A stretch of DNA of 64,000 nucleotides from the NCBI RefSeq assembly GCF_000744705.1, contig NZ_JQML01000001.1:3420017-3484016 (forward strand). Direction: 5' to 3'. The position numbers and the translations under genes are program-made. Shown here one piece after another: positions 26,042 through 35,529 of the stretch. Each line of letters begins with the position of its first letter. The first letter of the stretch is position 1. The notes beneath the pieces are model-generated. The model was not told the origin of the DNA and searched no databases. It saw only the letters and a list, made by a program, of their open reading frames with translations. Origin of the DNA: Streptacidiphilus albus JL83. Lineage in GTDB: Bacteria; Actinomycetota; Actinomycetes; Streptomycetales; Streptomycetaceae.

Positions 26042-27529
26042 TCAGGCGGAGACGGGGGTGTCGGCCTCGGTGGCGAGCAGGTCGGGGGCGTCGGCGTCGG
26101 TCGCCCGGCCGCCGGCGAAGTAGTCCGACTTCCGGACCCACTTGGCCCAGGCCGCGACCGCGACCCCGGACAGGACCATCAGCGCCGGGACTGAGAGCTG
26201 GAACCAGCCGTTGGCCGCGTCCACCGCGAAGTGGTCGGTCGAGCGGTAGAAGCTCCAGCACATGTAGCCGCCGAGGCCGAGCAGCACCGCCGCGCTCAGC
26301 GCCGGGACCACCACCGCCCGCACCCCCTCCCAGGGGGCGCTGCGCAGCAGGCCCCGGAAGCGGGTGGCGGCGGCCAGCGCGGTCAGCGCGTAGTACAGCG
26401 CGACCACGATGCCGATGGCGTTGACCGCGGCCCCGATCAGGTCACTGACCTTGGGGATGGCCAGCGAGAGCAGGGCGACCACGGCGGCGATGGCGCCGAG
26501 CAGCAGCGTGCCGGCGGCCGGGGTGCGGTACTTCGGGTGGATCCTGGTCCAGACCGGGCCGAGGGTGCGGTCGCGGCCCATCGCGAACATCCCGCGCACC
26601 GTGGGGATCACCCCGGACTGGAGCGAGGCGACGGCGGAGAAGGTCAGCGCGATCAGCGGCAGCGCGGCCAGCGGCTGGTGCGCCAGCTGGGCGCCGAAGT
26701 AGGTCAGTCCCTGGGCACCGTTGTCGGCCAGCTGCTGCACGGACAGCACCCGCTGGAAGGAGACGCTGCCGAGCAGGAAGAGACCCAGCATGGTGAAGAG
26801 CGCGATGGTGCCGCCGCGCGAGGCGTCGCGCGGGTCGCGGACCTCCTCGCTGACGCTGAAGGCGGCGTCGAAGCCCCAGTAGCAGAAGACCGCCAGCACC
26901 ATGCCCTGCGCCAGCGCCGAGAAGGAGGGGATGGTGAAGGGGTTGAACCAGTCCAGGCTGAACGGGTGGGTGCCGGCGAACAGGCCGTAGCCGCAGAAGC
27001 CCAGCAGCACCAGGTACTCGAAGGCCAGCAGGTAGCGCTGGACCCTGGCGGCGACGTCGACGCCGACCACGGCGGCCAGGGTGACCGCGACCAGCACCAG
27101 CAGCCCGAGCAGGGTGGTCTGCAGGGTCGAGTCCGGATCGAGGGCCAGCCCGGCGACGCTGGTGAGGTGAGCCTCGGCGAGCAGTTGGAGGACGGCCGAG
27201 CCGGTGACGGTGGTGGTGTAGGCGAGGAAGACGACGGTGCCGACGATGTTGACCCAGCCGGACAGGAAGCCCAGCCACGGGCTGATCGAGCGCCCCACCC
27301 AGACGTAGCTGTTGCCGCAGTTGGGCTCGACCCGGTTCAGCCGACCGTACGCCCCGGCGATGCCGATGATCGGCAGGAAGGCCAGCAGCATGATGATCGG
27401 CAGGTGCAGCCCGACCACTCCGGCCAGCAGCCCCATCCCGATGCCGATGCTGGTGGTGGCCGCCGTGCTGGATGCGGCGATGACCACGCCGTCGACGACC
27501 CCGAGGGATCTGCGCATCTCTTCTGCCAT
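26042..27529 (-). CDS. APC superfamily amino acid/amine permease
   Basis: A 495-residue transporter with about 12 membrane spans. The first span region AASSTAATTSIGIGMGLLAG, the loop YGRLNRVEPNCGNSYVWVGR and GFDAAFSVSEEVRDPRDASR are typical of APC-type amino acid and polyamine permeases. I used ATG 27529; the frame remains open to 27607 but the extra 26 residues are not family-like. It is divergent from a TetR gene 89 bp away and probably forms an operon with the following amidohydrolase. Substrate unknown. Confidence 0.9.
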   Translation of the reverse strand: MAEEMRRSLGVVDGVVIAASSTAATTSIGIGMGLLAGVVGLHLPIIMLLAFLPIIGIAGAYGRLNRVEPNCGNSYVWVGRSISPWLGFLSGWVNIVGTVVFLAYTTTVTGSAVLQLLAEAHLTSVAGLALDPDSTLQTTLLGLLVLVAVTLAAVVGVDVAARVQRYLLAFEYLVLLGFCGYGLFAGTHPFSLDWFNPFTIPSFSALAQGMVLAVFCYWGFDAAFSVSEEVRDPRDASRGGTIALFTMLGLFLLGSVSFQRVLSVQQLADNGAQGLTYFGAQLAHQPLAALPLIALTFSAVASLQSGVIPTVRGMFAMGRDRTLGPVWTRIHPKYRTPAAGTLLLGAIAAVVALLSLAIPKVSDLIGAAVNAIGIVVALYYALTALAAATRFRGLLRSAPWEGVRAVVVPALSAAVLLGLGGYMCWSFYRSTDHFAVDAANGWFQLSVPALMVLSGVAVAAWAKWVRKSDYFAGGRATDADAPDLLATEADTPVSA

Positions 27530-27590
27530 GGGACCACCGCTTTGGCTCGTCGTGCTGGGAGCGCCATGAAAACCCGGACGGCCGCAACAG

Positions 27591-27612
27591 GTCAATGCCG
27601 TTGACATAAGGT
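27591..27612 (+). promoter_or_regulatory. Operator-like inverted repeat joined to a TAAGGT hexamer
   Basis: GTCAA-TGCCG-TTGAC is a perfect 5-5-5 inverted repeat (27591-27605). Directly after it comes TAAGGT (27607-27612), six bases before the ATG of the TetR gene, as expected for a leaderless promoter. The repeat would lie between the -35 and -10 positions, a classic autorepression arrangement, and could also control the divergent permease. Confidence 0.55.
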
Positions 27613-27618
27613 GTCGCC

Positions 27619-28326
27619 ATGGCAGACCGACTCCCCGCCGAGGGCTCCCACCGGCGCAGACGTCCCACCAAGCTGGGCACAGTGCTCTCCGCCGGGCTGA
27701 TCGTGGAGACCGCGCTGCGGCTGATCCGGGAGCACGGCGCGAGCGCGCTGACCGTGCGCAGGCTCGGGGCCGCGCTCGGCGCGGACCCCAGTGCGCTCTA
27801 CCGCTACTTCCGCAACACCGACGAACTGCTGCTGGCCGTCGCCGACGAGCTGATCGGCCAGGTCTGGGTCGGCTGGGCGGCCAGTGGCGACTGGCGGGCC
27901 GACCTGCGCGACCTCGGCCTGCGGATGCACGCGGCCTTCCTGGCCCACCCGCAGGCGGCCGTGCTCACCGCCCACCGGACCACCGGCGGCCCGCACGAGA
28001 CCCACGCCATCGAGACCATCATCGGCGTGCTGCGCGGCGCCGGGTTCCCCGATCCGGCGGCGGTCGCGCTCTACCACGGCTTCGTCGACCTGGGCCTGTC
28101 GCAGGCGGCCCTGGACGCCGCCCACCTGGCGCTGCCGGCGGAGGCCAGGGAGGCGGAGCGGCGGGTGTGGCAGCGCACCTACACGTCCATGCCGGCCGGG
28201 ACCCATCCGCACCTCGCGGCCACCGGCACGCTGCTGCGCAACGAGATGGGCCGCAGCGCCTACCCCCAGCTTCTGGAGCTGTTCCTCGACGCTGCGGCCA
28301 TACGCCTTCCACGGAAGGCCGGGTGA
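27619..28326 (+). CDS. TetR family transcriptional regulator
   Basis: A 235-residue regulator. Residues about 20-70 form the TetR helix-turn-helix (GLIVETALRLIREHGASALT, VRRLGAALGADPSALYRYFR); the C-terminal ligand-binding half is TetR_C-like (HPQAAVLTAHRTTGGPHETH). The ATG at 27619 follows a TAAGGT hexamer by six bases with no ribosome site. It is divergent from the APC permease/amidohydrolase pair and has an inverted repeat in its promoter, so local repression of that pair and of itself is likely. Confidence 0.9.
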   Translation: MADRLPAEGSHRRRRPTKLGTVLSAGLIVETALRLIREHGASALTVRRLGAALGADPSALYRYFRNTDELLLAVADELIGQVWVGWAASGDWRADLRDLGLRMHAAFLAHPQAAVLTAHRTTGGPHETHAIETIIGVLRGAGFPDPAAVALYHGFVDLGLSQAALDAAHLALPAEAREAERRVWQRTYTSMPAGTHPHLAATGTLLRNEMGRSAYPQLLELFLDAAAIRLPRKAG

Positions 28327-28333
28327 CGGGTGC

Positions 28334-29551
28334 TCAGGCCTGCTCGGCCGCTCCGTCCAACTGCTCGATGGTGGCGATCGACGGGGCGGTGCCGCGCAAC
28401 TGCCCGGCGACGCCCTCGGCTTCGCGCAGCACCCGGACCGCATTGCTCCAGGTCAGCTTGGAGAGATCGGCCTCCGACCAGCCCCGGCCGAGGAGTTCGG
28501 CGATCAGGTTGGGGTAGCCGGAGACGTCCTCCAGGCCCTGCGGGGTGAACGCGGTCCCGTCGTAGTCGCCGCCGATGCCGATGTGGTCGACGCCGGCCAC
28601 CTCGCGCAGGTGGTCGAGGTGGTCGGCCACGGTGGAGACGGTGGCCATCGGGCGCGGGTGGGCGGCCTCGTAGGCCCGCTGGACCACCATCGCCTCCGGC
28701 GTGGTGTCCAGTGCGTGGAAGCCGTTGGCCTCCATGTTGGCGTCGGCGGCCGCGGTCCAGTCGATGGCCTCGGGCAGGATGAACTTGGGCACGAAGGTCG
28801 CCATGGCGACCCCGCCGTTGGCGGCCAGGCTCTCCAGCACGTCGTCCGGGATGTTGCGGACGTGGTCGCAGACCGCCCGCGCGGAGGAGTGCGAGAAGAT
28901 CACCGGCGCGGTGGTGACCCGGAGCGCGTCCCGCATGGTGTCCGGGGACACGTGCGAGAGGTCCACCAGCATCCCCAGCCGGTTCATCTCCCGGACGACC
29001 TCCTCGCCGAAGCGGGTCAGCCCGCCGGCCACCGGCTTGTCCGTGGCGGAGTCCGCCCAGGGCAGGTTGTCGTTGTGGGTCAGCGTCATGTACCGCACGC
29101 CCAGGGCGTGGAGGGAGCGCAGGGTGGCCAGCGAGCTGTTGATCGACTGCCCGCCCTCGGCGCCCATCAGCGAGGCGATCCGGCCCTGGCCCCGGGCGAT
29201 CTCCATGTCGTCCGCGGTGAACGCCAGCCGCAGGTCCTCCGGGTAGCGGGCGGCCAGCGCCCGGACGCAGTCCATCTGCTCCAGGGTCGCGCTGACTGCC
29301 CGGTCCCCGGCGTAGCCGGAGGGCACGTAGACCGACCAGAACTGAGCGCCGACCCCGCCGGCCCGCAGCCGGGCCAGGTCGGTGTGCAGCTGCGCCCGCT
29401 GGTCCTCGGCCAGGTCCAGCCGGTCCAGGTCGTAGTCGACCTGCATCCGCAGCGCCCAGGGCAGGTCGTTGTGACCGTCCACCACCGGGTAGCGCGCGAG
29501 CAGCGCCCGGGCCCGGTCCAGCAGGTCGGCCGCCGGGGCTTGGTACGCCAC
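28334..29551 (-). CDS. Membrane dipeptidase (M19 family)
   Basis: A 405-residue zinc dipeptidase. The metal motif is [14 protein letters not shown] near residue 25, followed by [70 protein letters not shown] and [13 protein letters not shown], the full M19 set. It cleaves dipeptides. No signal peptide is visible, so it is probably cytosolic as in other actinobacteria. The GTG at 29551 lies five bases after the purE stop, so it belongs to the purK-purE transcription unit. Confidence 0.93.
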   Translation of the reverse strand: MAYQAPAADLLDRARALLARYPVVDGHNDLPWALRMQVDYDLDRLDLAEDQRAQLHTDLARLRAGGVGAQFWSVYVPSGYAGDRAVSATLEQMDCVRALAARYPEDLRLAFTADDMEIARGQGRIASLMGAEGGQSINSSLATLRSLHALGVRYMTLTHNDNLPWADSATDKPVAGGLTRFGEEVVREMNRLGMLVDLSHVSPDTMRDALRVTTAPVIFSHSSARAVCDHVRNIPDDVLESLAANGGVAMATFVPKFILPEAIDWTAAADANMEANGFHALDTTPEAMVVQRAYEAAHPRPMATVSTVADHLDHLREVAGVDHIGIGGDYDGTAFTPQGLEDVSGYPNLIAELLGRGWSEADLSKLTWSNAVRVLREAEGVAGQLRGTAPSIATIEQLDGAAEQA

Positions 29552-29556
29552 CGCGC

Positions 29557-30084
29557 TCAGCTCCCGAAGCCGAAGGAGCGGCCGCTGCTGACCTTGGCCC
29601 GCAGCTTCTTGCCCTTGGTGGTGGCCTGGTTGTTCAGCTCCTGCTGGAAGTCCCGCATCCGCTCGGCCAGGTCCTGGTCGAACGCGGCCAGCTGGCGCAC
29701 CGCCAGCAGCCCCGCGTTGCGGGCCCCGCCGATGGAGACCGTGGCGACCGGGACCCCGGCCGGCATCTGCACGATCGACAGCAGCGAGTCCATGCCGTCC
29801 AGGTACTTCAGCGGCACCGGCACGCCGATCACCGGCAGGGTGGTGACCGAGGCCAGCATCCCGGGCAGGTGCGCGGCGCCGCCGGCGCCCGCGATCAGCG
29901 CCTTGAGCCCGCGCCCGGCGGCGGCATCGCCGTAGGCGATCATCTCGCGCGCCATCCGGTGCGCGGAGAGGACGTCGACCTCGTAGGGGACCTCGAACTC
30001 GTCGAGGGCCTGCGCGGCGGCCTCCATCACCGGCCAGTCGGAGTCGGATCCCATGACGATGCCGACCAGCGGCTGCTCACTCAT
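29557..30084 (-). CDS. purE: N5-carboxyaminoimidazole ribonucleotide mutase PurE
   Basis: A 175-residue enzyme that converts N5-CAIR to CAIR in purine synthesis. Motifs are [17 protein letters not shown] at the N-terminus, [12 protein letters not shown] with the conserved histidine, and [22 protein letters not shown] precedes the ATG. The C-terminal roughly 15 residues are a basic extension. It follows purK by 74 bp and is followed after five bases by the dipeptidase gene. Confidence 0.97.
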   Translation of the reverse strand: MSEQPLVGIVMGSDSDWPVMEAAAQALDEFEVPYEVDVLSAHRMAREMIAYGDAAAGRGLKALIAGAGGAAHLPGMLASVTTLPVIGVPVPLKYLDGMDSLLSIVQMPAGVPVATVSIGGARNAGLLAVRQLAAFDQDLAERMRDFQQELNNQATTKGKKLRAKVSSGRSFGFGS

Positions 30085-30158
30085 TCGCTGTTTCCCTCTG
30101 TCGTTCTCTGGCGTTCTGGATCTCTGACGTGCTGCCCGGGACGTCCGACCGGCGAGGG

Positions 30159-31301
30159 CTACTCGGTGATGTCGCCGCGCAGATAGGCGGCGGCGTGCCG
30201 GGCCCGCTCCCGCACATCGTCCAGATCGTCCCCGAACACGGTGACGTGGCCCACCTTACGGCCGGGCTTCACGTCCTTCCCGTACATGTGCACCCGCAGC
30301 CCCGGATCCCGGGCCATGCAGTGGAGGTAGGCGTGGTACATGTCCGGGTAGTCGCCGCCCAGGACGTTCACCATCACGGTCCAGCGGGCGCGCGGGCGCG
30401 GGTCGCCCAGGGGCAGGTCCAGCACCGCGCGCAGGTGGTTCTCGAACTGCGAGGTGACCGCGCCGTCGATGGACCAGTGGCCGGAGTTGTGCGGGCGCAT
30501 CGCCAGCTCGTTGACCAGGATCCGGCCGTCGCGGGTCTCGAACAGCTCGACCGCGAGATGGCCGGTGATGTCCAGCTCCCCGGCGATCCGCAGGGCCAGT
30601 GCCTGCGCCTCGGCCGCGAGGTCGGCGCCCAGGTCCGGCGCGGGCGCGGTCACCTCGTGGCAGATGCCGTTCTTCTGCAGCGACTCGACCACCGGGTAGG
30701 CCACGGCCTGCCCGTGCGGGGAGCGCACGACGTCCGCCGCGAGCTCCCGGACGAAGTCGACCTTCTCCTCGGCGAGGACCGGGACGCCCGCCCGGAACGG
30801 CTCGGCGGCCTCGGCCTCGTTCCGGACCACCCACACGCCCTTGCCGTCGTAGCCGCCGCGGGTGGTCTTCAGCACCACCGGCCAGCCCTCCGGGCCCTCG
30901 GCGGCGAACGCGGCCACGTCGGCCGGGTCGGCGACCAGCCGGTGCCGGGGGCAGGGCACGCCCAGCGCGTCCAGTCGGGCCCGCATCAGGCCCTTGTCCT
31001 GCGCGTACATCAGCGCGTCCGGGTCGGGCCGGACCGCGACGCCCTCGGCCTGGAGCGTCCGCAGGTGGTCGAGCGGGACGTGCTCGTGGTCGAAGGTGAC
31101 CACCTCGCAGCCGGCGGCGAACCGCCGCAGGGTGTCGAGATCCCGGTAGTCGCCGAGGACGACGTCGTTCACCACCAGGGAGGCCGAATCCTGCGGGGTG
31201 TCCGCGAGGAGCCTCGTCCTGATGCCGAGCGGGATGGCCGCCTGGTGCGCCATGCGGGCGAGCTGCCCGCCTCCGATGATGCCGACTACTGGAAAAGTCA
31301 C
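30159..31301 (-). CDS. purK: 5-(carboxyamino)imidazole ribonucleotide synthase PurK
   Basis: About 380 residues from the GTG at 31301 ([20 protein letters not shown]). It is an ATP-grasp ligase that forms N5-CAIR from AIR, bicarbonate and ATP, the step before PurE. ATP-grasp motifs are [30 protein letters not shown] and [20 protein letters not shown], and [17 protein letters not shown] is a PurK signature. The longer open frame to 31421 is not conserved. It is divergent from gtrA across 228 bp. Confidence 0.96.
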   Translation of the reverse strand: MTFPVVGIIGGGQLARMAHQAAIPLGIRTRLLADTPQDSASLVVNDVVLGDYRDLDTLRRFAAGCEVVTFDHEHVPLDHLRTLQAEGVAVRPDPDALMYAQDKGLMRARLDALGVPCPRHRLVADPADVAAFAAEGPEGWPVVLKTTRGGYDGKGVWVVRNEAEAAEPFRAGVPVLAEEKVDFVRELAADVVRSPHGQAVAYPVVESLQKNGICHEVTAPAPDLGADLAAEAQALALRIAGELDITGHLAVELFETRDGRILVNELAMRPHNSGHWSIDGAVTSQFENHLRAVLDLPLGDPRPRARWTVMVNVLGGDYPDMYHAYLHCMARDPGLRVHMYGKDVKPGRKVGHVTVFGDDLDDVRERARHAAAYLRGDITE

Positions 31302-31529
31302 ACCTGCAGGATATCGGGCCGCGCGGGCAGGTATCTGCGCAGGTGGTCCCCGAGTCCCTGCTTCCGCAGGTGCGCTCGGACACTTCCCCTTACCCTGGTC
31401 CGGAGAGGGGCAACCAGTCACGGAGTAATTGTGAGTCGGATGAGATACGCCCCTCGGCCCACGAACGAGGGCGCATGCAGGGATAGCATGTCCACCGCTC
31501 CCTATGAGCCATCAGAGAGACGGACCCAC

Positions 31530-32099
31530 ATGACCCCCACTGCCAAAGCACCTTCGACCGGCATCATCGGCCGCCTGGGCCAGGAGATCGCCAAGTTCGG
31601 TGCTGTCGGGATAATCGGCGTGGTCGTCCAGTTCGCGTCCCTGTCGGTACTGATCGACATGATGCCGCACGCGGTCGTTCGCGCGAACATCATCGCCACG
31701 TTGCTCGCCATTCTGGTCAACTACATCGGCTACCGGTACTGGGTCTACCGGGACACCGACTCCAAGACCCGGGCGCACGAGATCACCCTTTTCCTGATCT
31801 TCAGCGGAATCGGCCTGGTGGTCCAGAACGGCGTGCTCTACGCCCTCACCTACGGGCTGGACCTGCACACCAAGCTGGAGGTCATGGCCTGCAGCTTCAT
31901 CGGCATCGGCGTCGCCACGCTGTTCCGCTTCTGGGCCTACCGGACCTGGGTCTTCAGTGCCCCGGCCGGCGCGGTCGAGGAGGCCGAGCAGATCCTCGCC
32001 ACCAACACCGAGACCCCGGAGTCAGGCCCCGCCGCGTCCCCCGCCGCCGCCCCGGCGAAGGCCCCGACCGAGCCGCGCGTGCCCTCCCGCCGCGCCTGA
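31530..32099 (+). CDS. GtrA family membrane protein
   Basis: A 189-residue protein with four membrane spans (FGAVGIIGVVVQFASLSVLI, ANIIATLLAILVNYIGYRYW, ITLFLIFSGIGLVVQNGVLY, MACSFIGIGVATLFRFWAYR). The YRYWVYRD and FRFWAYRTWVF signatures are typical of GtrA, thought to act on polyprenyl-linked sugars for surface glycosylation. The C-terminal 40 residues are Ala/Pro/Thr-rich. An upstream ATG at 31488 would add 14 residues. A strong terminator follows. Confidence 0.9.
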   Translation: MTPTAKAPSTGIIGRLGQEIAKFGAVGIIGVVVQFASLSVLIDMMPHAVVRANIIATLLAILVNYIGYRYWVYRDTDSKTRAHEITLFLIFSGIGLVVQNGVLYALTYGLDLHTKLEVMACSFIGIGVATLFRFWAYRTWVFSAPAGAVEEAEQILATNTETPESGPAASPAAAPAKAPTEPRVPSRRA

Positions 32100-32115
32100 C
32101 CGGTCCCCCGGCTTC

Positions 32116-32146
32116 GAGCCGCACCGCCCAGAGGGCGGTGCGGCTC
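32116..32146 (+). terminator. Intrinsic-type terminator after gtrA
   Basis: A perfect 14-bp stem (right arm GGGCGGTGCGGCTC) with a three-base loop begins 17 bp after the gtrA stop and is followed by the T-rich stretch TTCTGTT. It is one of the few hairpins here with a T-tract and should end the gtrA transcript. Confidence 0.85.
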
Positions 32147-32153
32147 TTCTGTT

Positions 32154-32319
32154 ACTGGTCCCCGACCTTGCGGCCCGGGGCTCCCGCTACCGGTCCTCGA
32201 CCTTGCGGCCCGGGGCTCCCGCTACCGGTCCTCGACCTTGCGGCCGAGACTTCCCCTCACTGGTCCTCGACCTTGCGGCCGAGACTTCCCCTCACTGGTC
32301 CTCGACCTTGCGGCCGAGG
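32154..32319. repeat. 35-bp direct tandem repeat, five copies, over the 3' end of the kinase gene
   Basis: The block CCTTGCGGCC recurs at 32166, 32201, 32236, 32271 and 32306, exactly 35 bp apart. The first copies carry CGGGGCTCCCGCTACCGG and the last carry GAGACTTCCCCTCACTGG between the blocks. The fifth copy is inside the histidine kinase gene and encodes its C-terminus GRKVEDQ with the stop; the other four are downstream, so the 3' end of the gene appears to have been duplicated in tandem. Confidence 0.9.
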
Positions 32320-33542
32320 AACAACGCGAACACCGGCGGCCGCTGCGACAGCAGGTCGAGTCGGCCGCCGTCCGCCTCGGCGAGGTCGCGGGCGACGGCG
32401 AGGCCGATGCCGGTGGAGTTGTGGCCGCTGACCGCGCGCTCGAAGACCCGGGCGCCCAGCTCGCTGGGGACGCCGACGCCCTCGTCCTGGACCTCCAGGA
32501 CCGCCGAGGTGCCGCGCACCCGGGTCCGGATGGTGACCGAGCCGTCGCCGTGCATCAGCGAGTTCTCGATCAGCGCGGCCAGCACCTGGGCGACCGCGCC
32601 GGGCGTGCCGATGGCCTGGATGCCGGGCGGGCCCTCCAGGTACAGGGTGCGGTCGTAGCGGCGCAGCGCCGGGCGCCACTCCTCGACCTGCTGCTTGATC
32701 ACGTCGTCCAGGTCGAAGGTGACCGCCGAGGCGTTGCGGGCCTCGCGGCTGTTGGTGAGCAGCCGCTGGACGACGTCGGTCAGCCGCTCGACCTGGGTCA
32801 GCGCGATCGCGGCCTCCTCCTTGACGGTGTCCAGGTCATCGGTCTCGACGATCTCCTCCAGCCGCATGGACAGCGCGGTCAGCGGGGTCCGCAGCTGGTG
32901 CGAGGCGTCGGCGGCGAGCCGGCGCTCGGCGGTGAGCATCCGGCCGATCCGGTCCGCGCTGGCGTCCAGCACCTCGGCGACCCGGTCGAGCTCGACGATG
33001 CCGTAGCGGCGCTGCCGGGGCCGGGGGTCGCCGGAGCCGAGCCGTTCGGCGGTCTCGGCGAGGTCGACCAGCGGCTGGGCCAGCCGCCGGGACTGCCAGA
33101 CGGCGAGCGACATGGCCGCGACCACGGTGAGCACCGCCACCAGGCCGAGCAGCAGCAGCATGTTGCGGATCTCGCGGTCCAGCGGCTCGCGCGACTGCTG
33201 GACCAGGACCTGCTCGCCGTGGGCGCCGGTCTCCCGCGCGGTGATCGGGTCGTCGCCGGCCGGGCGGCTGCCCAGGGTGATCGGGGCCTGTCCGGGGACG
33301 GTGACCACGGCGTAGCGCTGGGCGTTCTGGCTGGCCAGCCCGGACAGCGCCTCGGCGTCGATGGGCTCGTCGGCGACCAGCCGGTTCTCCACCACCCCGA
33401 TCAGGTGCAGTGCCTCGGTGGTGACCTGGGAGTGGGCGTTGCTGTCGATGCTGCGGGTCTCGACCACCCCCAGCGGCACGCTGAACAGGGCGATCACCAC
33501 CAGCACCACAGCCAGGGTGGACGTGATGAGCCGGCGCTTCAC
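32292..33542 (-). CDS. Two-component sensor histidine kinase
   Basis: A 416-residue membrane kinase. Span 1 lies at about residues 7-27 and span 2 at about 127-150, flanking an extracellular sensor of roughly 100 residues. A HAMP linker follows, then the phosphoacceptor box ADASHQLRTPLTAL, an N box (ALIENSLMHGDGS) and a G box (QDEGVGVPSE, GIGLAVARDLAEADGG). The GTG at 33542 is seven bases after the stop of the response regulator, so they are co-transcribed. Its 3' end is embedded in a 35-bp tandem repeat. The signal sensed is unknown. Confidence 0.92.
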   Translation of the reverse strand: MKRRLITSTLAVVLVVIALFSVPLGVVETRSIDSNAHSQVTTEALHLIGVVENRLVADEPIDAEALSGLASQNAQRYAVVTVPGQAPITLGSRPAGDDPITARETGAHGEQVLVQQSREPLDREIRNMLLLLGLVAVLTVVAAMSLAVWQSRRLAQPLVDLAETAERLGSGDPRPRQRRYGIVELDRVAEVLDASADRIGRMLTAERRLAADASHQLRTPLTALSMRLEEIVETDDLDTVKEEAAIALTQVERLTDVVQRLLTNSREARNASAVTFDLDDVIKQQVEEWRPALRRYDRTLYLEGPPGIQAIGTPGAVAQVLAALIENSLMHGDGSVTIRTRVRGTSAVLEVQDEGVGVPSELGARVFERAVSGHNSTGIGLAVARDLAEADGGRLDLLSQRPPVFALFLGRKVEDQ

Positions 33543-33549
33543 TCAGCGC

Positions 33550-34224
33550 TCAGCTCTTCTCGAAGCGGAAGCCGACGCCGCGCACGGTGGTGATGTAGCG
33601 GGGGCTGGTGGCGTCGTCGCCGAGCTTCTTGCGCAGCCAGGAGATGTGCATGTCGAGGGTCTTGGTCGAGGTCCACCAGGTGGTGTCCCAGACCTGCCGC
33701 ATGATCTGCTCGCGGGTGACCACCCGGCCGGCGTCCCGGACCAGGACCCGGAGCAGTTCGAACTCCTTGGCGGAGAGCTGGAGCTCCTCCTCGCCGATCC
33801 AGGCGCGGTGCGACTCGATGTCGATCTTGACCCCGTGCGCGCCGGTGGTGAGGTCCACGCTGCCGCGCCGGAGCAGCGCCCGGACCCGGGCCAACAGTTC
33901 GGCGAGCCGGAACGGCTTGGTGACGTAGTCGTCCGCACCGGCGTCGAGACCGACGACCGTGTCGACCTCGTCGGCGCGGGCGGTCAGCACCAGCACCGGG
34001 AAGCCGTGGCCCTCGGCGCGCAGCCGACGGCAGACCTCCAGGCCGTCCATGCCGGGCAGGCCGAGGTCGAGCACGAGCAGGTCGATGTTGCCGCCTTCGA
34101 GGCCGGCCTCCAGCGCGGACGGGCCGTCCTCGCGCACCACGACCTCGTAGCCCTCCCGGCGCAGCGCACGGGCCAGGGGCTCCGAGATGGCGATGTCGTC
34201 CTCGGCGAGCAGTACACGGGTCAT
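33550..34224 (-). CDS. OmpR/PhoB-type response regulator
   Basis: A 224-residue regulator. The receiver domain has the acidic pair Glu8-Asp9-Asp10, the phosphoacceptor Asp53 (LLVLDLGLPGMDG) and the conserved lysine in DYVTKPF. The winged-helix output domain covers about residues 125-222 (LQLSAKEFELLRVLVRDAGR, MHISWLRKKLGDD, ITTVRGVGFRFEK). The ATG at 34224 lies six bases after a TACGAT hexamer, suggesting a leaderless transcript. It is the first gene of the two-gene operon with the kinase. Confidence 0.93.
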   Translation of the reverse strand: MTRVLLAEDDIAISEPLARALRREGYEVVVREDGPSALEAGLEGGNIDLLVLDLGLPGMDGLEVCRRLRAEGHGFPVLVLTARADEVDTVVGLDAGADDYVTKPFRLAELLARVRALLRRGSVDLTTGAHGVKIDIESHRAWIGEEELQLSAKEFELLRVLVRDAGRVVTREQIMRQVWDTTWWTSTKTLDMHISWLRKKLGDDATSPRYITTVRGVGFRFEKS

Positions 34225-34288
34225 GTACTGATCGTAGTGCGCCCGGGAACCGGCACCGGCGAAAAGTGGCTGGTCGTGATCGGCGGCC

Positions 34289-35457
34289 TCAGACCTCGCG
34301 GACGCCCGCCCGCCAGACCCCGGCGACCAGCGGGACACCGGGGCGGTAGGCGAGGTGGACGTGCGAGGGCGCGTCCAGCAGCACCAGGTCGGCGCGGGCG
34401 CCGACGCGGAGGCTGCCGACGTCGCTGCGGCGCAGCGCGGCGGCGCCGCCCGCCGTGGCGGCCCAGAGCGCCTCGTCCGGGGTCATCCCCATCTCCCGGA
34501 CCGCGACGGCGATGCAGAAGGGGACGGAAGTGGTGAAGCTGGAGCCGGGGTTGCAGTCGGTGGACAGGGCCACGGTCGCTCCGGCGTCCAGCAGCCGCCG
34601 GGCGTCGGGGTAGACGGCGCGGGTCGAGAACTCGGCGCCGGGGAGCAGCGTCGCCACGGTGTCCGAGGAGGCCAGGGCGTCGACGTCGGCCGCCGAGAGG
34701 TGGGTGCAGTGGTCGGCGGAGGCCGCGCCCAGCTCGACCGCGAGCTGGACGCCGGGGCCCTCGGTGAGCTGGTTGGCGTGGACCCGAGGGGCGAGGCCGC
34801 GCTTCATCCCGGCGGTCAGCACCGCCCGCGCCTGGTCGCCGTCGAAGGCGCCGCGCTCGCAGAAGACGTCGACCCAGCGGGCGTGCGGGGCGCAGGCGTC
34901 CAGCATCGGGCCGGTGACCAGGTCGACGTAGCCGGCCGGGTCGTCGGCGTACTCGGGGGCGACCACATGGGCGCCGAGGTAGGTGACCTCGTCGGTGTGG
35001 CGGCCGGCGATCCGCAGCGCGCGGGCCTCGTCCTCGACGGTGAGGCCGTAGCCGGACTTGCACTCCAGCACGGTGGTGCCCTGGCGCAGCGCCTCGCGGA
35101 CGTAGCGGGCCACATTGGCGTCGAGCTGCTCGTCGGTGGCGGCCCGGGTCGCGGCGACGGTGGTGCGGATGCCGCCGGCGCTGTAGGCGCGGCCGGACAT
35201 CCGGGCGTTGAACTCGGCGGTGCGGTCCCCGGCGAAGACCAGGTGGGCGTGCGAGTCGACGAAGCCGGGAATCACCGCCCGGCCCCCGGCCGCCACCACC
35301 TCGTCGGCGGCGGGCGCGGCGGCGGCGGGGCCGACCCAGGCCACCCGCCCGTTCTCCAGCGCGATCGCGGCGTCGGCGAGCAGCCCCAGCGGACCCTCGC
35401 CGAGGGCGGGTCGTTGGTGGCGAGGCTGCCGATGTCGGTGATCAGGATGCTGCTCAT
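34289..35457 (-). CDS. hutI: Imidazolonepropionase HutI, apparently frameshifted near its N-terminus
   Basis: The enzyme hydrolyses imidazolonepropionate to formiminoglutamate. The body is clear: [20 protein letters not shown] (metal site), [55 protein letters not shown] and [20 protein letters not shown]. The natural start [17 protein letters not shown] lies in a different frame. Joining it to [20 protein letters not shown] needs one more base at the G-run 35404-35410 (GACCCGCC should read GACCCCGCC on the coding strand). Restored length would be 389 residues, normal for HutI. The break may be a homopolymer sequencing error or a true lesion. It is last in the hut operon. Confidence 0.9.
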
Positions 35458-35471
35458 CGGGGCTCCAGGCT

Positions 35472-35522
35472 GGGCGGGGGCGGGTCGGGGGCGGCCGGGT
35501 CGGGGTCGGCGGGGTCGGGGCG
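35472..35522 (+). other. G-rich stretch between hutI and hutF
   Basis: The plus strand here has about eight runs of three or more G in 50 bases (GGGCGGGGGCGGGTCGGGGG and onward), a potential G-quadruplex. It separates hutF from hutI, so the hut mRNA, made from the minus strand, is C-rich here. Confidence 0.5.
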
Positions 35523-35529
35523 CGGGCGG

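Noticed and set aside
27601-27606. TTGACA as a -35 box for the TetR gene
   Set aside because: It is only one base from the TAAGGT hexamer and is the right arm of the inverted repeat; the spacing does not fit a -35.
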